Below the pieces are notes generated by a model. The model did no database searches, was not told where the DNA came from, and was given only the letters and a program-made list of their open reading frames with translations. A stretch of DNA of 22,785 nt from a virus: IMG/VR virus record IMGVR_UViG_3300035216_000941, positions 1 to 22,785 of that record. One strand, given 5' to 3'. This document shows positions 8,303 through 16,817 of the stretch, in pieces; the first letter of the stretch is position 1, and every line of letters starts with the position of its first letter. The translations under genes were made by a program, and so were the position numbers.

Positions 8303-11300
8303 AGCCTTCCTCCTCTTCTTGCTTTCATGATATTAATGTCAGTCAGAAGCTTGCTGGCATCCATTACTGGAGATTGACTTTGTATTGTTACATTATTAGT
8401 AATTCTCTGGGTATCACCTCCTTTCATCATTGACCCCATTTGCTTAATTAGTGTTCCAGAAGGAACTATTCCAGTAACCCCTTGCGACTCTCTAGCCGGC
8501 TTAGCAGACCGTGTCGCTGCAGTGATAGATGCATTAATTTTTTGGTTTTTAATAAGCGTGCTTGTGTCGTTAGCATTTAGGACATATCCAGATTTTGGAG
8601 CCCTCCACTTAACGTTTCTAGCAGCAGGGAGAAGCGAAACCTTCCCTGAAGTGTCAACGAACGACTCTCGGCCTCCTCCATCATTAACCTTGTAGGTAGC
8701 ACCACCAGTAACTGGACCGCCAGTCGCCCTGGAGCCGAAGGGGACGCCTTCCATCGCGGTTTTCAAGCTATTGGTTGCACTAATAGCTTTGCTGATATTT
8801 TTTAGAGAGTTCTCAGAATCAGTCCCCATTTTTTGGATGGCTGTACTTGTATTTCCAAACTCTGTATTCAGTTTTTGAACGTTGCCCTGCACATTAGAAA
8901 GGCCAGCATTCATTGTGTTGACGGATTCGCCAAGAGCGGCTTTCACCTTTTTCACATCTAATCCAAAGAAGTTTTGGTCAATAGCTTGTCCGTCTGTAGC
9001 GAGTTTCTCTGCACCAGTCTGCAATGCCTTGACAGAAGCTTGAACCTCTTTCTTGCTTGCTGCTCCGGCATCTTTAATGTTGTCTAAGCCCTGCTGGCCA
9101 ATGCTCTCAACGTCACGCAAAGCTTCTATAGTCCCACTGCCCATCTCGTTAAGGGAACTCCGCAGGTCGCCGCCAATGTTTTGAACAAAGTTTTTAATGT
9201 CAGTTAAATTACTCTTTGGAACTAAATTAGTTGGCTGAATACCTGCTGCTTTAAGTCTTGTATTTAAAGCTTGTTGGGCTTGTGAAACTTGTAGTTCAGC
9301 CGCAAAGTTTTCCACCCTAAACATTTGTGCATTCGCTTTCGAAAGCGTTTCAGTCATTCCTATTACTTTTTGCAGCGCCTGAATCCTGGCTTGATTCTGT
9401 ACAGTTGCAGGCTCGGCTTTTAGCATTGCTATTTGAGCCTGAGTCTCCAGGCTTATCATCTCCAACTTGTGCTGCTTCTCAGCCTGCTGAACCTGCCTTT
9501 TGATTTTATCAATTTCAAATTGCAACTCAAACATATCCTTCTCAAGCCTCAAGGCATCGTCTAAGATGCTTTTATCACCTGTAACCAAAAATTCAATTGT
9601 AGCAGCCTTATTTATGGCGGTCTTAAATGTATCAAAAGCAGAAGTGATCCCTGAGGTTAAGTCGTTGAAGCCACCTTTTTGTAGGTCTTTAAGTTTGCTA
9701 TAGCTCTGGATAAGTGTATCATTTTCTTGCTTAACTTCTTTAATCCTGTCGAGCATAGCTTTGCTCAATTCTTGCTCAGCAGCTTGGGCTTCTTTCGCTG
9801 CAGCGACTCGATCGGCGCCTAGTTCCCGAGCTCGGGTTCTCAAAGCAACTACATCTTGGTTGCTTTCAGCCTGACGTTTGAAGTTGAGATCTATCTCCTT
9901 TTGGATGGCGTCTAAGTTAGATTTTGCGGCAGCTTCTCTAATAGCTGCATTCCTTACTGCTAATTGCCCTTCGGTTATTAAACCTTGATTAAGTTTTTCT
10001 TGTCCTGCTGCTCCTAAGGCGGCTGTTACTGCCTCTAGTTTTTGCTTTCTCGTTTCTAATGCTTTGTTAGAAGCTTCAAGTTTTTCTGTTAGCGTTCCTT
10101 CGCCGTCCACTGCTGTGTGAATTATTCCGGTGAAACGTCGGGTGCCGTCCATCGCAATTTCTATTGCTGCTGCCTTCTCTAAGAAGGCATCCTTCTGCCT
10201 CTCTAATTGCTGGACTTCTTGTACATTAACGTTGCCTGCTGCTTTCATCTTATCTATCTGCTGCTGCAACGCGCCAGCCTGAGCTTCTAAGCTAGTTTTT
10301 ACAGCACCCGATCCTTTCCTGAATTTCACAAGATCTTCTGCTGACATCTTTGCAATCTTGCCGTAGTCTAAGAAGCTTTGAGCTCCCTTTTTGTCAAGAA
10401 AATCACTAAGCCCTTTTAGCTGCTTTTGGTTTTGTGCCATGGCATCTTCAAAAGCTCGTTCCCTCCCAAATCTTTTTATACCAGAAACTAAAGAACCAAT
10501 CCCCTGTATTAATTGACGAGCAAAAGGTATTACGCTTATAAACCCATCCTTCAACCTTTCTACAAAGGTAGTAGCCTTTTCTGATTCAATTCCTAGCGAC
10601 TTGAGAGTGCTCTCAGACTCTTTGATAGGCTTAATTAACGCTCCTATTGATTTCTGATATTCATTAAACGCGAGGGCGCCTGCGGCGGCGGCCAAGCCAA
10701 CGACAGCAAAGGCACCTAGACCTGCCGCTCCTATTCCAACTATCGCAGCCTTAGCACCGAGTGCCGCAGCTTTTATGCCGGCGCTCTTGGCGGCGAGCAA
10801 TTTAGCACTGGCGGCTGCTGCCTCATATTTCTTAGCACCAGCATCTCCTGCTACTGGGGCGGCTGCTTTTTTTCTTAGGTCGATAAGACCCTTCAACTTG
10901 GAAGGGAAGTCACCTAATAAACCCTTAGATGTCGCTTTACCTAAACTCCTAAAGGATTGAGTCAATCCGTTAAAAAATCCAGAAACATCTCCCTTTATTA
11001 ATTCAAGAAGCGAACCTTTTAATTGTTTAACTGATATTCTAAACAACTGAAGAGTTTTATTGCCATTCCCTATAGACTCAGCCATCTTGTCATTGACCTT
11101 CGTGAAGGCAATACTTGCTAGTCTTAAAGCAACTAGAGGCGCAAGAATCGCCGCGAGCGGTCCAGCTAAATTAGAGAATGCTTGAACTAATGGTCCTAAA
11201 GGGGCCAATATAGTCCCTAAAGCTTTAGCTAAACCTATGAACAATTTCCCAAGATTTTTTATTGCTCCAGCAATACTGTTAAAAGCATTTATTAACGCTT

Positions 11301-12792
11301 GACCCCAAGGACTGTCTACGGCTTCTTGTATAAATTTCGCTACTGCATTTGACAATTCTAGTATTGCACGGATCCCCGGCTCAGCCGCAGCACCAAGAGA
11401 TTCTAATGTCTTAGTTTGTATGTTTGCGATATTGTTTTGCAGTTGCTGAACAGTAGCAGTACCATTCTCAATCTTCCCTTTTAGTCTCTCAGCGCCATTT
11501 TCCATCTTAAGGAAAGCGTCGACAAAGACAGTACTTGTGACTTGGCCGCTTTCAACAAGCTCCCCTAGCTTATCTATGCTGACGCCTAAAGCATCTGCGA
11601 ACTGAGTCCTGAAGGCACCATCAACTTCAGATATCTGTTGAGTAAGTTCTTCTGCTTGAAGTTTGCCTTTGCTTAGAACCTGAGCAAATGCCTCTTGCAA
11701 TCGTCCTGATTCTTCTGTAGTCAATCCTAAGACTTGGGTTCTCGCCGTTAAGCCTTCGATGAATTTATTAGTATCGCTAGAACTGGAGCCAATAGCCCTT
11801 AGCGCTGGCACAATTCTTTTAAAAGCCTTTTCAACCTGTTCTACTGGAGCCCCTAGGTTGATAGCAGACTGAGCAGCAACATTGAATTTTTGTGCTGTTT
11901 CAACGGAAGATAACCCAACATTTTGCAGCGCTAATGAGAAGGCTTCTACTGATTTAGTTCTGTTTACGACTTGGTTTATCGCTCCACCTACTTGTCCAAA
12001 GGCAGAACTTATAGCAAGAATACCAGACTGAATAGTTCCGAGTTTTCCTAAAATACTTATAAAACTTGTGGTTTTTCCACTAGCCGCAGCGATTCTTTGG
12101 CCGTAGAGTTGCGCTGCTTTAGAAGCCGCAATCTGAGCTTTACTTCCTAGCTTAAGACTGGTAGCAAGCTTTAGTTGCTTGGCTTGCATGAACTGAAGGC
12201 TTTGTACGCTCCCCTTCTGTATTCCTTGTGCCCTAAGCAGTGAACGCGCATTGATATCGATCTCATTAGTCAACCCACTGGTTTTTTGCTCTGCCAGTGT
12301 CAGCTTGCTTGCCTGAGCTTGCAGTGCTGATCCAATCTCCTGTATATCTTGGACACTATTAGGCATTATGCCCTGTGCTCTTCGATGCTCCTCAGTAAGC
12401 TGCTGAACCCTTTCTGCTTGTATTTTATATCCACTAGTTAATGGCCCCAAGGCCCCTAATTCTTGCTTTGCTTGACTAAGCCTTTGTCTTGCAAGTGTCG
12501 CTCCTTGCTCTTCAAGTTTTAATTGTCTTTTATTAGATTGCTCTCGCTTGCTTAAAGCAGTACCAAGTTTATTAGTATCCGTTGTTAAATCTCTTATAGC
12601 CTTATGCGCTCCGGCTGTCTCAATCTTCGCGAACATATTTATATCGCCGTCAAACTTTCCTATCGTCCCCCCAAACTTTGCAATTAGTTCACCAAGCTCT
12701 TCAAAAGTTCCTATAAAGCTTTCTAGTGCCCTTCTGGCTGCCGCAGCATTCTTTGCTTCTACGGAAAAACCAATTTCCCTAAAGTCTGGCAC
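8299..12792 (-). CDS. Tape measure protein
   Basis: This 1497-residue protein sets tail length and is threaded inside the tail tube. It starts at a GTG with an AAGGA-type ribosome site a few bases upstream. The first 200 residues are helical and rich in Ala, Gln and Lys. Residues about 270-440 match the tape-measure N-terminal domain family: S-V-E-A-F near the start, then L-G-L-T-T-E-E-S-G-R-L-Q and G-K-L-Q-A-E-E-L-T-Q-Q. A long Ala/Gly-rich hydrophobic segment lies at about 665-710, as expected for a protein that enters or crosses the host membrane. Long coiled-coil helices fill about 830-1150, and the C-terminus has a G-G-G-R-E-S-F-V-D turn. At about 1.5 angstrom per residue, the family's usual ratio, the tail would be about 220 nm, implying a siphovirus. 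Confidence 0.96.
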   Translation of the reverse strand: MPDFREIGFSVEAKNAAAARRALESFIGTFEELGELIAKFGGTIGKFDGDINMFAKIETAGAHKAIRDLTTDTNKLGTALSKREQSNKRQLKLEEQGATLARQRLSQAKQELGALGPLTSGYKIQAERVQQLTEEHRRAQGIMPNSVQDIQEIGSALQAQASKLTLAEQKTSGLTNEIDINARSLLRAQGIQKGSVQSLQFMQAKQLKLATSLKLGSKAQIAASKAAQLYGQRIAAASGKTTSFISILGKLGTIQSGILAISSAFGQVGGAINQVVNRTKSVEAFSLALQNVGLSSVETAQKFNVAAQSAINLGAPVEQVEKAFKRIVPALRAIGSSSSDTNKFIEGLTARTQVLGLTTEESGRLQEAFAQVLSKGKLQAEELTQQISEVDGAFRTQFADALGVSIDKLGELVESGQVTSTVFVDAFLKMENGAERLKGKIENGTATVQQLQNNIANIQTKTLESLGAAAEPGIRAILELSNAVAKFIQEAVDSPWGQALINAFNSIAGAIKNLGKLFIGLAKALGTILAPLGPLVQAFSNLAGPLAAILAPLVALRLASIAFTKVNDKMAESIGNGNKTLQLFRISVKQLKGSLLELIKGDVSGFFNGLTQSFRSLGKATSKGLLGDFPSKLKGLIDLRKKAAAPVAGDAGAKKYEAAAASAKLLAAKSAGIKAAALGAKAAIVGIGAAGLGAFAVVGLAAAAGALAFNEYQKSIGALIKPIKESESTLKSLGIESEKATTFVERLKDGFISVIPFARQLIQGIGSLVSGIKRFGRERAFEDAMAQNQKQLKGLSDFLDKKGAQSFLDYGKIAKMSAEDLVKFRKGSGAVKTSLEAQAGALQQQIDKMKAAGNVNVQEVQQLERQKDAFLEKAAAIEIAMDGTRRFTGIIHTAVDGEGTLTEKLEASNKALETRKQKLEAVTAALGAAGQEKLNQGLITEGQLAVRNAAIREAAAKSNLDAIQKEIDLNFKRQAESNQDVVALRTRARELGADRVAAAKEAQAAEQELSKAMLDRIKEVKQENDTLIQSYSKLKDLQKGGFNDLTSGITSAFDTFKTAINKAATIEFLVTGDKSILDDALRLEKDMFELQFEIDKIKRQVQQAEKQHKLEMISLETQAQIAMLKAEPATVQNQARIQALQKVIGMTETLSKANAQMFRVENFAAELQVSQAQQALNTRLKAAGIQPTNLVPKSNLTDIKNFVQNIGGDLRSSLNEMGSGTIEALRDVESIGQQGLDNIKDAGAASKKEVQASVKALQTGAEKLATDGQAIDQNFFGLDVKKVKAALGESVNTMNAGLSNVQGNVQKLNTEFGNTSTAIQKMGTDSENSLKNISKAISATNSLKTAMEGVPFGSRATGGPVTGGATYKVNDGGGRESFVDTSGKVSLLPAARNVKWRAPKSGYVLNANDTSTLIKNQKINASITAATRSAKPARESQGVTGIVPSGTLIKQMGSMMKGGDTQRITNNVTIQSQSPVMDASKLLTDINIMKARRGGRL

Positions 12793-12827
12793 TCTTTCGT
12801 CCTTAAAAGCTAAATTAGTCTGCCTAC

Positions 12828-12853
12828 AAAAAAAGAGGCCCCGTAAGGCCCCT
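12828..12853 (-). terminator. Intrinsic terminator between tail tube and tape measure genes
   Basis: Read on the minus strand, a 7-bp stem (AGGGGCC with GGCCTCT, one G-U pair) closes a 6-base loop and is followed by seven T. It sits just after the tail tube gene and before the tape measure start. It would reduce read-through into the tape measure gene, matching the need for many tube subunits per tail but only a few tape measure copies. Confidence 0.8.
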
Positions 12854-12875
12854 TAAATATAAACCCTAGTTATTA

Positions 12876-13511
12876 TCAGGGGTTTGCGTCAATATTCAAT
12901 TTGTATGGACCATAGCCGGTCAAGGTTGCGCTCCAGGACACAATAGACCCAGCTTCGATGCTTTCACTATACCCTTGAAGCGTTCCATAACCGTAGACTT
13001 CCTCGTCCGTGCCTGTAGGGCCACAACGAGCAAATTTGACACGCAAGCTGTTAGCAACAGTATTTTGCTCTGTCAAGCGCAGCACTTGGTAGCCAGAATC
13101 GCGGAAGTCAGCTACACCTTCAAGACTGATACTCCAAGACTTGGAAGTAGCAATAGAAGTACTGAAGCCTGCTGTCTCGTCATCATAAGTGATGACATCT
13201 TCTGACGATGTATCAGTTTCAAGAGCAGCATTGGTCAGCCCATAAAGGCGGAAAGGACCATCGGTCCCGTCCATAGCGTAGGTAACTCCTTCTATAGTGA
13301 AAACACCAGTAGCGGTATTAAAGGCGACTGTTGAGTTTGCTGCTGCAATGTTTCCTGCATCGCCAGCCGAAGAGGAATCAGTTTTTAAAAATGCTGCTGG
13401 CTGTGTTAAGCCTTTCGCTGCTGTGACACTAGGAAAAGCGATGTTAACCTGAGATGAGGCCACTGGGAGCATGTAGACATCATACCCAAAGGCTGCTGAA
13501 TAGTTTGCCAC
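12876..13511 (-). CDS. Major tail tube protein
   Basis: This protein of about 211 residues has the size, beta-rich composition and position (just before the terminator and tape measure gene) of siphovirus tail tube subunits. The C-terminal half has the typical tube pattern K-S-W-S-I-S-L-E-G, then R-V-K-F-A, then G-Y-G-T-L-Q-G-Y, then W-S-A-T-L-T-G-Y-G-P. The only standard in-frame start is the GTG at 13511, but it has no good ribosome site. The frame stays open and protein-like to a TGA at 13560-13562, next to a strong AGAGGGG site (13563-13569), so an ATC (13559) or ATT (13550) start is possible. The gene ends with three stops in a row (TGA TAA TAA), followed by a small AAACCC/GGGTTT hairpin and the terminator. 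Confidence 0.88.
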   Translation of the reverse strand: MANYSAAFGYDVYMLPVASSQVNIAFPSVTAAKGLTQPAAFLKTDSSSAGDAGNIAAANSTVAFNTATGVFTIEGVTYAMDGTDGPFRLYGLTNAALETDTSSEDVITYDDETAGFSTSIATSKSWSISLEGVADFRDSGYQVLRLTEQNTVANSLRVKFARCGPTGTDEEVYGYGTLQGYSESIEAGSIVSWSATLTGYGPYKLNIDANP

Positions 13512-13612
13512 GGATTCAAACCCCGGAATGAATCCGGTCGATACGACAATGTTAGGGATTCACCCCTCTTTAATAGAGTGCCGATCAGGAACACTATTGA
13601 TTCCCACAGTTA

Positions 13613-14521
13613 TTAAGGTGTAATTGTTAAAGTTTGAGTTACCACACCTTGTGTACTTTTTGCCTCTAAAGTAAAAGTAGTTGGAGTTGAAACTGTTACG
13701 GTGGTAGTACCACTGCTCGGCCAGTCATATCGGCCGTCTAGCCGTATCTCTTGAGCGAAGGAAGTCGCCCAGGCCAGGGTGTATTCGTTGGGATTGCTCG
13801 TAGCCGTAGAAGAGAATGACTCGATAGCAGGTTCAATTACTGTTATTTGTATCCCGCCAGTCTTTGTAGTGAAATCATTGTTAGCAGTAATAGTATAAGT
13901 CGTTGTCTGATTTACAGTTACCGCAGTAGTCCCGGTTGTTGCTATAGCTCCGACGCCTTGATCCATGGTTGCGACTGTCGTTTCGGTTAATGTCCATGTC
14001 AGGTCAACGCTACTACCTGGAGCAACATTTAATAGACTTGCATTTAATGTAATAGCAGGCTCGGGGCCGTAAACCGCCATACCTGCTGAAGTTAAAGGTT
14101 GATCTGCTGGGATGAGGACAAGTGTCTGAGCCCGAGCTCTGGCTCCTTCGCTGGTTTTTACAGTTTGTATAGAAGTTGAACCTTTGAATAATTCCATAAT
14201 TCTATGTGCCGCATTATTTAGATCTTTTCCTGTCGCCGGATCCCAGCAAATTAAAAATACCTTCCAAGTATTTACGAGTACTTCTGGGTCATCGGTAATA
14301 AACTCGACTGGCCTCCTGACATCGGAAACATCGTGTATCACACATTCTACGCCATTAATATCTGAGATTCTAGGAATATCCTGACCTGGAGTGTTGACAC
14401 TTATCGCATTTAAAGTTTGACCACCGTTTAGCTTATAGTTTCCAACATATCCAGAGAACTCAGCATCAGAGTCTAAGATTCTATAAATTAATCCCGGAGA
14501 ATCTGCGAAAACCTGGGACAT
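13613..14521 (-). CDS. Probable tail terminator or completion protein with two Ig-like domains
   Basis: This 302-residue protein divides in two. Residues 1-145 have a small alpha/beta composition with W-K-V-F-L-I-C-W-D near residue 86 and an amphipathic helix (N-N-A-A-H-R-I-M-E-L-F), compatible with tail terminator or tube-capping proteins. Residues about 154-229 and 230-302 look like two Ig-like beta domains. The first shows L-N-V-A-P-G-S-S-V-D-L-T-W and T-T-T-Y-T-I-T-A-N; the second shows Y-T-L-A-W and T-T-F-T-L-E-A. Ig-like add-on domains are common on phage surface proteins, where they may bind carbohydrate. The gene lies directly before the tail tube gene. The terminator role is inferred from position; the Ig-like pattern is clearly visible. 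Confidence 0.8.
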   Translation of the reverse strand: MSQVFADSPGLIYRILDSDAEFSGYVGNYKLNGGQTLNAISVNTPGQDIPRISDINGVECVIHDVSDVRRPVEFITDDPEVLVNTWKVFLICWDPATGKDLNNAAHRIMELFKGSTSIQTVKTSEGARARAQTLVLIPADQPLTSAGMAVYGPEPAITLNASLLNVAPGSSVDLTWTLTETTVATMDQGVGAIATTGTTAVTVNQTTTYTITANNDFTTKTGGIQITVIEPAIESFSSTATSNPNEYTLAWATSFAQEIRLDGRYDWPSSGTTTVTVSTPTTFTLEAKSTQGVVTQTLTITP

Positions 14522-14528
14522 TTTTCTA

Positions 14529-14639
14529 CGTTATCATTGCGTTCTAGTGTGCCATATAAGGAACAATAAAGGCAGATGCGGAAATGCTTATGACGTTCGA
14601 TCGAGTCATCGTTTCTTTGTTTCCGCAACAATGATAACG
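14529..14639. repeat. 11-bp perfect inverted repeat in the divergent region before the HNH gene
   Basis: CGTTATCATTG at 14529-14539 is the exact reverse complement of CAATGATAACG at 14629-14639. The arms frame the 110 bases between the minus-strand tail gene (start 14521) and the plus-strand HNH gene (start 14664). A second smaller hairpin (ATGAC with GTCAT) lies between them. The repeat may be a binding site for a regulator of the two divergent genes, or a remnant of HNH cassette insertion. Confidence 0.6.
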
Positions 14640-14663
14640 AGCCTCTTAATTTGGCCAAGAGAT

Positions 14664-15029
14664 ATGGCTAAAGATTACCTTTACAACCTAGAGGCTATGA
14701 ATTCAAAAGATGCTAAAAGGCTTTGGAGAAAAGCGATTAGAGAGGCCTGGAACAACCAATGCGCTTACTGTGGAGCAACTCCAATAGATTCAAAAAGTTT
14801 AACTCTTGACCATGTTAAGCCCAAATGTAAAGGAGGCGAGGATGTAACCAAAAATTGTATTCCAGCATGTCGGAGTTGCAATGCAAACAAAGGCAGCGAA
14901 AACTGGATTGCATGGTTCAGAATGCAACCATTTTACTCAATGGAGACAGAGATTCTGATCAAAGAGTGGCTTCGTACTGGAAGAATTGGCTCTTACCATT
15001 ACGAAACTTTTTACGAAAGAGTTAGCTAA
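14664..15029 (+). CDS. HNH homing-type endonuclease
   Basis: This 121-residue protein carries a zinc-bound HNH nuclease core: C-A-Y-C at 33-36, L-D-H at 48-50 (catalytic His), P-K-x-K-G-G, an Asn at 64, C-R-S-C at 69-72 and N-x-N-K at 73-76. Such small HNH proteins cut double-stranded DNA and often spread as selfish genes in phages. It is the only plus-strand gene in the tail operon and sits between the chaperone gene and the tail terminator gene, so late mRNA would be antisense to it. I chose the ATG at 14664 because an AAGAG lies just upstream; the frame is open back to 14547. Its 3' end overlaps the chaperone 3' end by 8 bases, tail to tail. Both flanking genes are intact, so it is free-standing rather than inside an intron. 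Confidence 0.9.
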   Translation: MAKDYLYNLEAMNSKDAKRLWRKAIREAWNNQCAYCGATPIDSKSLTLDHVKPKCKGGEDVTKNCIPACRSCNANKGSENWIAWFRMQPFYSMETEILIKEWLRTGRIGSYHYETFYERVS

Positions 15030-16202
15030 TGACGTAACTAATAACGTCTTCTTCTGCAAAAGCTTTGCCATTTGCCTTCGGCAGTTGCATGTAAACCTCA
15101 AGACCGCAAGGAGATTTCATCTTTCTCCTTGCCCCACTAGCTGATTCTAGTCCGATAAACATCGACTTGATACTGTTCTCATGATTTTCCCTGGGGGCTA
15201 ATAATATTGCGTCTTCGCAGATAAAGGCCAATAAGCTCGGAGCGTTTCCTTCTGAGGATTCTTTTAAAGCCTTGTATACAAACAATGCCCATGAAGGGAA
15301 TAGTTCCAATTCGACAAGAGCCATAGCAGCCGATCCATAAGACTGTGCTGGGCCGTCTTTGAAATCTTTTGGCTGAAACAGAAAAAAGTCCTCAATAGTG
15401 TAAGGTTCTCTTCTCTTCTTTGCGTCTCTGTTCAAATTGGCTGTCAAGGACGTTAACAGCGCTACAGGTGCTTCATTGTTATGATATCGCAGTTGCTCTT
15501 TCTTCTTAAGATTCTGAAAGGCATCAACAACGTAAAGATAAGGCAAGCTCCAAAAATTAGAATAAGAAAACTCACTATCACCGGGGTAACCGGATTTTAG
15601 CTCCCAGAATAAATACTCAAAATCTACAGTCTCTTGATGTTCTCCTCTCTTTACTTTCCCACAATGTCAGCGACATCTTCTCCTCCGTCAGGATTCTGCT
15701 CCGAAGACTCAGGCTCGCCCATATATCCACGTTCCTCTTCATTGTAAAAAGCGGCCAGGGCGTCAATCATCTCTGGATGCTGGTCCATGGTGTCGTCAAT
15801 GCCCCACTCTGGATCGATTCTGCTGACAAGCAGGATGTTGGCACAAGCCAGATTTCGCTTGCTCGCTGTTTCAATCAAGGCCGCCATAATTGACCCGAGC
15901 TCTTCCGGATATTCTTCTTTAATTTTCATCGCGAATTTATTGTCGCTAATCCCTTGCACCGCTTCCATGATTGCAGTGTAACACTCTTCTACTGTCTTTT
16001 TTGTTTTGCTCGACAGTTTAGTGGCTAAAGCTACAGTCGTAGCGACTGTTTCGGCGCTTTGAGAGACCTGATCTACGAAAGCTTTTTCAGAAACATTCAA
16101 GAAACCTCTTCTTTCGATCTCGATAATCCCGATAGATTCGTTTCCGATTTTTTCAATAAAAGACTTAACTTTTGGTTTGACAATAAAAGGTAAAGTTCGC
16201 AT
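15022..16202 (-). CDS. Tail assembly chaperone, frameshifted long form (gpGT-like)
   Basis: Reading the 183-residue upstream frame to GGGAAAG (15654-15660) and slipping back one base gives a single product of 393 residues (183 plus 210). The downstream frame has no good start of its own near the junction; the first possible one is a TTG at 15546. Yet it is clearly protein-coding before that, with F-E-Y-L-F-W-E-L-K-S-G-Y-P-G and S-Y-S-N-F-W-S-L. In lambda, gpG and gpGT hold the tape measure protein and recruit tube subunits, and a rare -1 shift gives a fixed ratio. Here the T part holds short helices and ends with D-V-I-S-Y-V-I-S. The gene overlaps the HNH gene by 8 bases at its 3' end. Placement ahead of the tube gene, not between tube and tape measure, is unusual. 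Confidence 0.88.
15651..16202 (-). CDS. Tail assembly chaperone, short form (gpG-like)
   Basis: This is the non-frameshifted product of 183 residues. It begins M-R-T-L-P-F-I-V-K, has a helical middle (S-A-E-T-V-A-T-T-V-A-L-A) and ends with an acidic tail (E-P-E-S-S-E-Q-N-P-D-G-G-E-D) just before the slippery site. The stop TAA (15651-15653) directly follows the GGGAAAG heptamer, as in lambda-type G genes. Size, acidic C-terminus and frameshift arrangement support the assignment. No strong ribosome site is seen at the ATG, which follows the gp10-like gene by 34 bases. Confidence 0.87.
   Translation of the reverse strand: MRTLPFIVKPKVKSFIEKIGNESIGIIEIERRGFLNVSEKAFVDQVSQSAETVATTVALATKLSSKTKKTVEECYTAIMEAVQGISDNKFAMKIKEEYPEELGSIMAALIETASKRNLACANILLVSRIDPEWGIDDTMDQHPEMIDALAAFYNEEERGYMGEPESSEQNPDGGEDVADIVGK
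15654..15660 (-). promoter_or_regulatory. Programmed -1 ribosomal frameshift site GGGAAAG
   Basis: On the minus strand the heptamer G-GGA-AAG fits the X-XXY-YYZ slippery rule and is identical to the one known for lambda G/GT. It ends one codon before the stop of the short form. After slippage the codons GGG AAA GTA continue into the open downstream frame. I did not identify a convincing stimulating pseudoknot. Confidence 0.88.
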
Positions 16203-16236
16203 ATGCTTGACAAAAGCACGCTAGTGTTCCAGAAAC

Positions 16237-16812
16237 TTACAGTTCAATCTTTTTATTCAATAACTCCATAGCTCGACGTTGCACTAACTCGTAAAAAGGG
16301 AATTGTTGAATACCATGCCCCCCATAAATGACTGCATCAATCCATGGCCGAGGAGGAATGTATATTGATACCTTCGGGTTATATCCAGACTTAATATATC
16401 CGCCATACTGGACTAAGTCAGCGTACGGTTCATTGTATTGAATCACAATAGACTTCTTTCCACTGTTCCAAGAAACGTCTTTAGAGTCCCTGAGAGCGCC
16501 CGTATCGACAATGTCCCGAGTTGAGCCATCCCAAGGCCAAATAGACGATTCCATAGCCTCGTCAAGGGCCTCAGACAACAAAGGAATAATTTCTTCAGCA
16601 GCCTGGTCTACACATTCTTCAAAGATTTCCTCCATCCCTTCTATAGTTTTAACTAAGTCACGAAATTCATTCAGCACTTTGTTAAGGCCTATCCCTTTAA
16701 TATCTGGCGCAGGGCTTGGTATCTTGAATTTTTCTTTCCTCTCAAGTCTTTTCATTTCTCGCTGCAATTGTTCTAAATTTTTAATAACTTTACGTATTGA
16801 TTTATTTGCCAT
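16237..16812 (-). CDS. HK97 gp10-like neck or tail completion protein
   Basis: This 191-residue protein has a charged coiled-coil N-terminus (residues about 5-30, rich in Lys, Glu and Arg) and a helical middle. The C-terminal half has the gp10-family hallmarks: L-R-D-S-K-D-V-S near residue 105, then Y-A-D-L-V-Q-Y-G-G, then P-P-R-P-W-I-D-A. HK97 gp10-like proteins join the head-tail interface and are found just before chaperone and tube genes, as here. It starts 5 bases after the preceding gene stop. Confidence 0.85.
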   Translation of the reverse strand: MANKSIRKVIKNLEQLQREMKRLERKEKFKIPSPAPDIKGIGLNKVLNEFRDLVKTIEGMEEIFEECVDQAAEEIIPLLSEALDEAMESSIWPWDGSTRDIVDTGALRDSKDVSWNSGKKSIVIQYNEPYADLVQYGGYIKSGYNPKVSIYIPPRPWIDAVIYGGHGIQQFPFYELVQRRAMELLNKKIEL

Positions 16813-16817
16813 GTCAC

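Noticed and set aside
12975-13205. Plus-strand ORF opposite the tail tube gene
   Set aside because: Antisense shadow of a well-supported gene, with no start signals.
15022-15546. Separate T-like chaperone gene starting at TTG 15546
   Set aside because: The frame is strongly coding well upstream of the TTG and joins the G frame by a -1 shift at GGGAAAG, so the TTG is not the real start.
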